Assembly: GCA_028293365.1 (NCBI GenBank)
Contig: JAQGOX010000526.1
Coordinates: forward strand, 1-7,373
DNA: 7,373 bases
Direction of reading: 5' to 3'
From: Verrucomicrobiales bacterium
Lineage (GTDB): Bacteria > Verrucomicrobiota > Verrucomicrobiia > Limisphaerales > SXQI01
The notes beneath the pieces were generated by a model, which did not search any database, was not told the DNA's origin, and worked only from the letters and a program-made list of their open reading frames with translations. Below are positions 1-5,425 of this stretch, in pieces. Within the stretch, counting starts at the first letter, position 1. Each line of letters begins with the position of its first letter. The translations under genes were made by a program, and so were the position numbers.

Positions 1-694
1 CGGAAGATTGTTCGTCAAGGACCCGCGCTGTAATCGTAACTGTATCAGTTGATTTTGGGATAATGGGGGCATGGGCGACGGCGCTCACGAACGGAGCCGC
101 ATTGGTAATTGCAACCGAGTTTGCACGACCTGGCGTACTTCGCGTGTCTCGATTCGAAGCCCAGTTCTGCGCATAGACGTTCGGTAAAGCCGGATTGATT
201 AATTCGATGGAAGCTCCGCCGCCGTCGTGTTCTGCAAACCATTCCCAGCCCTGATGATTATATTGCACCGGCCCGAGCCTGCGAACGGCCCAATCGCCAT
301 CGCTGTAAAAATCAACCGAATTAATCACCTGACCGGAGGCGTCAGAAATCTCAATCGAATTGTTAAGCGATCCGGACCAACCGCCAACCACGTTGGTAAC
401 ACCGGGATTTTTCGCGGCGAACGTCGCCAAATCGGCTGCAATAACCAAATAGCCGCGGGCTGGCAGAACCGTGCCGGCAGGAACTACAAATTGGACGCCC
501 TTAGTGGTTTTCCAGCCGGACAAATCCATTGGCTGGGTGTCCGTGTTGAATAATTCAATCCATTGTTCCGCGAGATTCGTCGAAGGCGGATGATACATAA
601 TCTCGTTGACCACGACGCTAGCGCCAAAAGTAGGCGCTACGCTGGCTGCCACAACCCAAAAAGTCAAAAACCAACGGTTAAAAATTCTGCGCAT
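1..694 (-). CDS. Secreted lamin-tail-domain protein, N-terminal part (gene runs off the left edge)
   Basis: Reading the minus strand from an ATG at 694 gives an uninterrupted frame to base 1 (231 residues, C-terminus outside the window). Residues 1-25 form a Sec signal peptide: Arg-Arg at the N-terminus, a hydrophobic stretch (FLTFWVVAASVA), and probable cleavage near TFGA. Residues about 27-190 match the lamin tail domain. The hallmarks are VVVNEIMYHPP, WIELFNT, the MDLSGW turn, VPAGTVLPARGYLVIA, an SGSLNN segment, ASIELINP and a closing STPGRANS. Residues 199-231 (PFVSAVAHAP... TVTITARVLDE) look like the first strands of an Ig-like/FN3-like beta-sandwich. In Verrucomicrobiota such proteins often continue into a CotH-kinase or further Ig-like domains and are large and exported. 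Whether this one does cannot be seen. The Shine-Dalgarno signal is weak (GGA, 9 nt upstream). The molecular role of the family is poorly defined; cell-surface or extracellular binding is an inference. Confidence 0.9.
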   Translation of the reverse strand, partial: MRRIFNRWFLTFWVVAASVAPTFGASVVVNEIMYHPPSTNLAEQWIELFNTDTQPMDLSGWKTTKGVQFVVPAGTVLPARGYLVIAADLATFAAKNPGVTNVVGGWSGSLNNSIEISDASGQVINSVDFYSDGDWAVRRLGPVQYNHQGWEWFAEHDGGGASIELINPALPNVYAQNWASNRDTRSTPGRANSVAITNAAPFVSAVAHAPIIPKSTDTVTITARVLDEQSS

Positions 695-1149
695 AAAAAA
701 TCGTCCGTAAACCAATGAAATCGAAATCCAAACAGTTGAAACCTTTAGTTGCTAAACGCCAGGACCATGCCACGTCGTCGAAGACGGAAAAACATCTGTA
801 AACGAAAACGGTGCTAACAACCGCTCAAACATACTACCTTTTTAGCAATATTCGAGCCGACCTTTTGTCAGAAACGTGTCGAAGCATTTAATGTGAACCC
901 GTCCAAACCGATTGAATTCCTCGGCAGGATCGAAGAAGCGGCCTTGTATTTTTGTTGTAAAAGGGAGGTTTTATCGACATTTAGTGAATTTGGGTCGTCT
1001 CGTTTACTATCTCTAGCAAAGAGAAATGAAAATGGAATAACTGCAAAATGACAGTTTTGTCATTTTATTAGGTCTTCGACGGGTTTTCAATGAGGTCAAA
1101 AGAGTTACGTTCCACGGGATGTCCCGATCGGCCAATAAAAGTGTTCCCG
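695..1149. other. Non-coding region between the aldolase and lamin-tail genes
   Basis: This stretch of about 455 bases lies downstream of the aldolase stop and upstream of the lamin-tail gene, both on the minus strand. It should therefore hold the 3' end of one transcript and the promoter of the other. I find a perfect hairpin at 1045-1066 (listed separately) but no convincing -35/-10 pair for the lamin-tail gene; the best -10-like hexamer on the minus strand is TAGTAT around 830-835, without a good -35. Only tiny open frames occur (28 and 16 codons on the plus strand), with no usable ribosome binding site. No tRNA or obvious riboswitch was recognised. Confidence 0.6.
1045..1066 (-). terminator. 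A/T-rich perfect hairpin, possible terminator of the aldolase gene
   Basis: AAAATGACA (1045-1053) and TGTCATTTT (1058-1066) are exact reverse complements separated by a 4-base loop (GTTT), giving a 9-bp stem. It lies 84 bases past the aldolase stop on the minus strand. The stem is A/T-rich and weak for an intrinsic terminator, and it reads as A-stem-T on both strands, so it could end transcription in either direction. It could equally be a dyad operator for a dimeric regulator. Function is inferred from position and symmetry only. Confidence 0.35.
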
Positions 1150-1902
1150 CTAGATCTTCAATTGCCTTTGTCGATAAGCCTCATCCGGGCGGACGAAGAT
1201 TCGTTCGACATGCTTCGCGGGCAGAAAATTGGGACCTCCCAGGCTTGCGGCACCGACGAAGATTTCGCCTGCCTTCTCAGCCATCAACAGGCAAGCGAGG
1301 ACGGAATTAGCTGTTGCGCCAATCGCGATAATCCCATGATTCTGCAAAACGATCAGGCGTGGGGCAAAACCGTTGATTTTAATATAATCGGTCGTGCGCT
1401 CGCGAATTTCCCGAGCTAACGCCAGACCCGGATCCGCGTACGGAACAAAGACCGATGAAGGTCCGCAACAAACCACTTCATCGGGAAAGAGCCGGCGCTC
1501 CGCGAAATCTCGCGCGCGAGGCGAGCAAAGAACCTGATTCACGCTGAGCGGGTGACAATGTCCCACAAAATTCACACCTTGTAATGTCAGCAGCCACGCG
1601 TGAAACATCGCTTCGACACTTGGTTTTCGATAGCTGTGTTTGAGGCGAGACTCCATCAAAGCTGCCTCCACCATTTCGTCCGCAGGCGTCTTTTTATCGA
1701 GCAACCCGATCAGCAGGGTACTATCGCAAACGGTTATATCGGTCTCTCCCATGTTAGCCAGGCAGGCGCCGCTGGCTTTCACGGCGAACGACGTCTCATC
1801 TACTTTCGTCGAAGTATTTCCTTCACCCAAAATCGCCAGTTTGTTTTCCCGCCGGCCAATTTCGTGTGATAATTCCAATAAGGCACCAATCGATTCGTTC
1901 AT
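1150..1902 (-). CDS. Class II aldolase/adducin family protein
   Basis: This 250-residue protein has the complete class II aldolase fold signatures. The phosphate-binding loop is GEGNTS (residues 26-31), followed by KASG (42-45). A glutamate in PSVEAMFH (Glu97) is at the position of the catalytic acid. The metal ligands are His115 and His117 (HCHP) and His189 (QNHG). Family members are metal-dependent cytosolic enzymes acting on sugar phosphates, such as L-fuculose- or L-rhamnulose-phosphate aldolases, ribulose-phosphate epimerases and methylthioribulose-phosphate dehydratase. The substrate here cannot be assigned, and no sugar kinase or isomerase lies alongside. The frame extends 13 codons further upstream to a TTG at 1941. 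I prefer the ATG at 1902 because AGGGG sits 4 nt upstream of it and because family homology begins just after. The gene is divergent from the SWIM-protein gene. Length is normal for the family and no active-site residue is missing. Confidence 0.9.
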   Translation of the reverse strand: MNESIGALLELSHEIGRRENKLAILGEGNTSTKVDETSFAVKASGACLANMGETDITVCDSTLLIGLLDKKTPADEMVEAALMESRLKHSYRKPSVEAMFHAWLLTLQGVNFVGHCHPLSVNQVLCSPRARDFAERRLFPDEVVCCGPSSVFVPYADPGLALAREIRERTTDYIKINGFAPRLIVLQNHGIIAIGATANSVLACLLMAEKAGEIFVGAASLGGPNFLPAKHVERIFVRPDEAYRQRQLKI

Positions 1903-1906
1903 CCGT

Positions 1907-1911
1907 CCCCT
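1907..1911 (-). promoter_or_regulatory. Shine-Dalgarno site fixing the aldolase start
   Basis: On the minus strand AGGGG is followed by ACGG and then the ATG at 1902. The upstream in-frame TTG at 1941 has no comparable purine-rich stretch, so this site decides for the shorter 250-residue product. Confidence 0.6.
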
Positions 1912-1987
1912 AATTGAAACCTTCAAACCGGCATGACGCAAGGCACAACCTTGAAAGAACTTTGTCCCGTTTTGAGTGCATCTGCGC

Positions 1988-2016
1988 TTTACCCAAATTC
2001 AAGAACGCGTAGTATA
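1988..2016. promoter_or_regulatory. Candidate overlapping divergent promoters
   Basis: On the plus strand TTTACC (1988-1993) and TAGTAT (2010-2015) are 16 nt apart, each matching 4 of 6 bases of the housekeeping -35/-10 consensus, and about 40 nt upstream of the ATG at 2054. On the minus strand the same spot reads TATACT (2011-2016, 5 of 6 for a -10), pointing towards the aldolase, though without a good -35. The two -10 elements would share bases, so the two directions would compete for polymerase. Weak consensus matches; position between divergent genes is the main support. Confidence 0.35.
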
Positions 2017-2044
2017 GTGGGGTTTCAAAAGCAACGAACAGAGC

Positions 2045-2048
2045 GAGG
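2045..2048 (+). promoter_or_regulatory. Ribosome binding site of the SWIM-protein gene
   Basis: GAGG lies 5 nt before the ATG at 2054. It supports this start over the second in-frame ATG six codons in. Confidence 0.55.
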
Positions 2049-2053
2049 TTCAA

Positions 2054-2995
2054 ATGAGTGCTTCCGAAATGTTGAAATTAAAATGCTTGCATTGCCATGA
2101 GCCGATCGAAGCAGCGCGCGAGATCCTCGGCACAGTAATCGATTGCGTTCATTGCGGGCATCCTACCGAACTCAGAGAGCGTGCAGCCGAGGGAGCAGCT
2201 CGATCGGCAATCGAAAGTGGATTTCTCCGGATTTGCCGCGAAATATGGTCCGATGGTGAATTGACCTCAGAGGAGGTTTGGCTGATGGCTGAATGGTTGA
2301 ATGACAATCCGGATGATTGCGCGGTATGGCCGGGAACAGTTGTCTTTCCTCTATTGCAGAATGCGTTTTCTGATGGCGTCGTCACTGAAGGGGAGATGCG
2401 TTCTCTGGCCGTTACACTTGCTGGTATCGAGCGGGAAAGCAGTCGGCGCGCCCAAGGTATCGCCGTCAAACCGCCCGCGGTCCTCTCCAAGAGTACTTAC
2501 ATTGTCCGCAAACAGGATATCGCGGAAGTCGCGCTGCCAGAATTGAGTTATAAAACTCGAATCCGTTCGTCGGATGGCAATTCGGAGTATGAAGTTGACC
2601 TGGGTGAGTATAAGTGTGAATGCCGGGATTGGCTTTCCAAGCGGAGTAGTAATCAGCCTCGAACTCTCGGTCGTTGCTGCAAACATGTCGTGGCTGCGCT
2701 AATGGAGTCAGAGGATATCATCAAATTCGGTCCGGTCTTCCGCGCCGTGCTGGACGATTGCGATGATCGGGGACGTGGTACCGACCCGAATGATCAATGG
2801 TTCACGGTGCAGGTGAAAGGGGCTCGAGGGCTGATTTCTCTCGGCATGGGCGACTGGTCAAATGTTTTCGTAGAGGAAAACGACTCCTGGGCCCGATATA
2901 GTTATCACCGGCAGGAGAAGCGCTGGTCCTATGGCGAAGCGCCGGAAAACGAATCCGGATTCGCCTCCGCGATAGGAAATCTGGCTGCGCGCTAG
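2054..2995 (+). CDS. Zinc-ribbon / TerB-like / SWIM zinc-finger protein of unknown function
   Basis: The 313-residue cytosolic protein has three recognisable parts. Residues 11-34 hold two CxxC knuckles (Cys11, Cys14, Cys31, Cys34) in a zinc ribbon resembling the CPxCG type. Residues about 55-125 are helical with two similar acidic turns, SDGELTSEE (66-74) and SDGVVTEGE (106-114), with WL and WPG between them. This matches the TerB-like module often found next to BRCT or exonuclease domains. Residues 179-215 form a SWIM finger: Cys188-x-Cys190, then Cys209-x-His211 (CEC...CKH), followed by the usual VVAAL helix. SWIM fingers bind DNA or protein and occur in Rad51-paralogue partners, helicases and transposases. 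The C-terminal 70 residues (aromatic-rich, with DQWFTVQVKG and WARYSYHRQEKRW) match nothing I recognise. No catalytic domain is visible, so an adaptor or nucleic-acid-binding role is plausible but inferred. It is transcribed alone, divergent from the aldolase and convergent with the esterase (18-bp gap). Confidence 0.85.
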   Translation: MSASEMLKLKCLHCHEPIEAAREILGTVIDCVHCGHPTELRERAAEGAARSAIESGFLRICREIWSDGELTSEEVWLMAEWLNDNPDDCAVWPGTVVFPLLQNAFSDGVVTEGEMRSLAVTLAGIERESSRRAQGIAVKPPAVLSKSTYIVRKQDIAEVALPELSYKTRIRSSDGNSEYEVDLGEYKCECRDWLSKRSSNQPRTLGRCCKHVVAALMESEDIIKFGPVFRAVLDDCDDRGRGTDPNDQWFTVQVKGARGLISLGMGDWSNVFVEENDSWARYSYHRQEKRWSYGEAPENESGFASAIGNLAAR

Positions 2996-3013
2996 TTGCG
3001 AGCGTCTCATGCG

Positions 3014-3217
3014 CTATTTCTTTTGCGGTTTTCCCGTTAGTTCCAAAGCTTCGGGCAGACTTTGAGCTCGACCAAGGCCGTTTAAAGCGCCGACCAGCCT
3101 ATAGACGTTTCGTGCGTAATCGAACCCTTTGCCGTAGTCAGTCAGCGAGACCAGTTTTCGCGGGGCAAACGCGGCCGCCACCTGCGGGATGTCTGTAACG
3201 CGAAGGACGTTCAGCAA
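3014..3217 (-). pseudogene. Detached C-terminal end of the tandem esterase (out of frame)
   Basis: This 67-codon stretch begins LLNVLRVTDIPQVAAAFAPRKLVSL and ends GKPQKK before a TAG stop. It has no ATG start and no ribosome binding site. Its sequence is what the C-terminal domain of the upstream hydrolase should continue with: in this family a PASH motif is followed by a LLNVLR..DIP...AAFAPR segment. It overlaps the end of the upstream frame by 7 bases in a different phase. Adding one G at the CCCGCTTT site on the minus strand restores HWHIP-A-LLNVLR, giving a protein of about 677 residues. It is therefore most likely the last tenth of the same gene, separated by a single-base loss or a base-calling error, and not a separate small gene. 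Confidence 0.8.
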
Positions 3218-5046
3218 AGCGGGATGTGCCAGTGAGAGGCGGGCGCTTCATTCAGTACCACCGTATGCACGCGTTCATCGAAAACCGCCGCGTAAAGCGA
3301 AACGATTCCCATGTCTCCTTTGCCATAAAGCGAAATTGAAGGGGGCGCGAGTTTCTGTTCCTGCAACGCCCATTCCACCGTTCTCAAAATATCCCAGACC
3401 TGCATTCCAGCGATGGTTCTACCGATCCACGCGGAGGTGCGTTCAATGTCGGTATATTCTTTGGAAGAAATAGTTTGTTCTGTAAAACGCGTATTAAGTA
3501 CGAGCACATTGAAACGGCCAAGGAGGGGCAGGAGTTCATCGAAATCGGACGGGTAGATCGAATCGCCCGGTCGTTTAGAATAGATAAGCAACGGCGCGGT
3601 CGCCGCATTTGTCTTCGGACTTAAGATTTGTACGCGCACGCGGACGCCGGTTTCGGTGTCAAAAGAACAGTCCTTAAAAGTGCAATATAGAGGTGCCCAA
3701 CCACCGCCGCGAATCTCAGTCGCCGTCTGGAAGCTCGGCAGGTTTGTCGGAAACCAGCCGAAGACACGGGATTTCAATTGTGAAATAAGTTCGGTTCGTT
3801 TTTGTGACCATTCGGTTTTGGAGTGCGGCTTTTGTGGTGCTGGCAGGGTGACAAATTCGTTTTGGATCTTGTAGTTAATTGCGTCTGGCGGCAATTCCGC
3901 GAGGCAGGCCAGGGTAGCAGCGGTTTCGAGTGGTGGGAGATTGGTTTCTGCGGACGAAGGAGTGGCGTCAACCTGCAGCCACTTCTGCATCCATTCGTGT
4001 GCAGAACGGCGGAATAGCGGAGGATCACTGTGTTCAACATTATCGTCCAATTCCCGAATGCGGGATTCTTCCGATGGTGGGTAAAGGTCGTATACCTTTT
4101 TTGCCCGTTGAAACGCCGCGTGGTAGCCGTCGGGTGGGAAAATAGTGTCCCGCTGCCCACTCATAATGAGTAAAGGTCGTGGGGCGATCAGTGCGCCGAC
4201 CACGGGAAAATCCCAGCGATAACTATTGGGATAATAAATGCAATCGCATTGTCCCGACGCGAGCCAATGTGCAGACTGCGAGCCAATCGTAAACGTGGAG
4301 CAAACCGGCGCGGCTGCGGCAATGCGGTCATCCAGGGCGGCTGTATACCAGGTCATGGCGCCCCCTCCGGAAATTCCAGTGAGTCCAATGCGCTTTGCAT
4401 CGACCTCCGGCCGGCTCTCCAGGAAGTCGAGCGCACGCATCGCATTCCAAACTTCAACTCCTGCGGGCGTATACCCAAGGGAAAGCCAGTTCCACATATT
4501 CAGGTTATGGGTTCCGTGGTGAATTCCCGGCACTTCGCCGAATTCAACCGTGTCCAAAATCAGGCAGGCAAATCCGTGGAGGGGATACCAGAGCACCCGG
4601 TCTTGATAAGGGACCTTGGCGCCAGCGGGTCCAGGCGAATGTCCGCACAAATAGAGCACCGCCGGGAGAGAACCAAAGCGTTTCTTCGGCAGATAATAAT
4701 TTCCGGTTACATAGAGGCCGGGCAGGCTTTCAAAAACGATTTTTTCTATGGTGTAATCCGGCCGGTCAATTCGACCGGTAAGCCTTGTATAAAGGAAGGA
4801 TTTTTTTGGAAGTGGATCCAGCCCGAGCATTTCGAGCAACTGGTGGCGAAAAACTGGACGCTGGTTTTGCCAGTCAGCGAGCGTACGAACATTTGTCAGA
4901 CAATCTGAAGAGATTTGGGCGGCAATTTGTTGGATTTGATTCGTTGCCAGCGCATGGCGTTCGCTGGCAGTTTCGATCGCCACGATGCGGTTGGCGCACA
5001 AACACGCGCAAGCCAGGAAAAGAATTCGAACCAGGCAGGTTTTCAT
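3211..5046 (-). CDS. Secreted tandem alpha/beta-hydrolase, acetyl xylan esterase-like, frame broken near its 3' end
   Basis: The readable frame encodes 611 residues. Residues 1-23 are a Sec signal peptide (Lys2, then VRILFLACACLCA), so export is expected. The first hydrolase domain (about 60-360) contains LYLCGHSPG (132-140, oxyanion region), the nucleophile elbow GISGG with Ser226, Asp300 in GQRD, and His339 in VEHSD. This is an intact Ser-Asp-His triad of the acetyl-xylan-esterase/dienelactone-hydrolase group. A second domain (about 390 onward) has the same fold signature, but its elbow reads GKGDMG (575-580) without a serine, so it is probably non-catalytic. The likely role is deacetylating plant or algal polysaccharides; this is family inference. 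The frame ends prematurely in IPLC, while the expected continuation lies in another phase at 3014-3217. The frame is open upstream to a GTG at 5259, but the ATG at 5046 starts the signal peptide and is preferred. Confidence 0.85.
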   Translation of the reverse strand: MKTCLVRILFLACACLCANRIVAIETASERHALATNQIQQIAAQISSDCLTNVRTLADWQNQRPVFRHQLLEMLGLDPLPKKSFLYTRLTGRIDRPDYTIEKIVFESLPGLYVTGNYYLPKKRFGSLPAVLYLCGHSPGPAGAKVPYQDRVLWYPLHGFACLILDTVEFGEVPGIHHGTHNLNMWNWLSLGYTPAGVEVWNAMRALDFLESRPEVDAKRIGLTGISGGGAMTWYTAALDDRIAAAAPVCSTFTIGSQSAHWLASGQCDCIYYPNSYRWDFPVVGALIAPRPLLIMSGQRDTIFPPDGYHAAFQRAKKVYDLYPPSEESRIRELDDNVEHSDPPLFRRSAHEWMQKWLQVDATPSSAETNLPPLETAATLACLAELPPDAINYKIQNEFVTLPAPQKPHSKTEWSQKRTELISQLKSRVFGWFPTNLPSFQTATEIRGGGWAPLYCTFKDCSFDTETGVRVRVQILSPKTNAATAPLLIYSKRPGDSIYPSDFDELLPLLGRFNVLVLNTRFTEQTISSKEYTDIERTSAWIGRTIAGMQVWDILRTVEWALQEQKLAPPSISLYGKGDMGIVSLYAAVFDERVHTVVLNEAPASHWHIPLC

Positions 5047-5076
5047 GGATTCAAATGCCGGGAAAATCGGACCGAG

Positions 5077-5082
5077 GTTATA
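5077..5082 (-). promoter_or_regulatory. Candidate -10 element for the esterase
   Basis: The minus strand reads TATAAC here (5 of 6 bases of the -10 consensus), 30 nt before the ATG at 5046. There is no convincing -35 hexamer 16-18 nt upstream. If real, transcription would begin after the longer in-frame starts, supporting the ATG at 5046. Confidence 0.25.
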
Positions 5083-5351
5083 GAATCGTAGCATTATTTG
5101 GCGTTGCCACGATGTCGGTCGTCGATTCCAGTTTTGATAACTATGCTCTGTTTCTTCACCGGGCCTCAATGAGAATCGTATTTCAAAAACATTTCCTGAA
5201 TCGCAGTAACCCCTCGCTATTTTGGCCGGTTCGTCAAAAGTTTTTTCCTCGCGATCCACAGTTGCTGTGAATATTGCCTTAGATGCGACCTTGCGACTGA
5301 ATTCGAAGGATTTGGTCCGAAAAGGTCCGGTCGAAATTCCTGAAGCTTGCG

Positions 5352-5379
5352 TTGCTTGAAACCGGGATCGTGATAGTCT
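5352..5379 (+). promoter_or_regulatory. Candidate promoter for pckG
   Basis: TTGCTT (5352-5357) and TAGTCT (5374-5379) are 16 nt apart, with a TG one base before the second hexamer (TGATAGTCT), as in extended -10 promoters. The start codon is 46 nt downstream. The hexamers match the consensus only partly, so this is tentative. Confidence 0.25.
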
Positions 5380-5425
5380 CGTTCAATCGAGTCGGCGATC
5401 TCGTTACTTAATCCAAAAAAAGCTC

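Larger units (their letters stand above)
5047..5425. other. Divergent intergenic region between the esterase and pckG
   Basis: These 379 bases separate two genes transcribed away from each other and should contain both promoters. The candidates are listed separately. Part of the region is open in the esterase phase back to a GTG at 5259, but the 71 extra residues (rich in charged residues, ahead of a clear signal peptide) look non-coding. A short direct repeat, GGTCCG at 5314-5319 and 5324-5329, is the only repeat noticed. No RNA gene was recognised. Confidence 0.55.

Noticed and set aside
715..801. Plus-strand 28-codon open frame starting ATG AAA TCG, encoding a lysine-rich peptide
   Set aside because: It has no Shine-Dalgarno signal, lies in the leader of the divergent lamin-tail gene, and matches no small-protein family I know; a basic peptide is easily produced by chance here.
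767..817. Plus-strand 16-codon open frame encoding an extremely arginine/lysine-rich peptide (MPRRRRRKNICKRKRC)
   Set aside because: It overlaps the previous open frame in another phase, its AGGA is only 2 nt from the ATG, and it is too short to judge; not a recognised ribosomal protein.
1903..1941. Upstream extension of the aldolase to a TTG start
   Set aside because: The ATG at 1902 has an AGGGG ribosome binding site and begins just before family homology; the TTG has no such site.
2996..3013. Possible terminator between the convergent SWIM and esterase genes
   Set aside because: The gap is only 18 bases, and the GCGC repeats nearby do not form a compact stem followed by a T-tract on either strand.
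5047..5259. Upstream extension of the esterase to a GTG start
   Set aside because: The extra 71 residues precede a textbook signal peptide, which must be N-terminal, and have no family resemblance.
4249..5270. Long plus-strand open frames opposite the esterase (219 and 161 codons)
   Set aside because: They are antisense shadows of a well-supported hydrolase with an intact catalytic triad, and their translations show no domain-like pattern.
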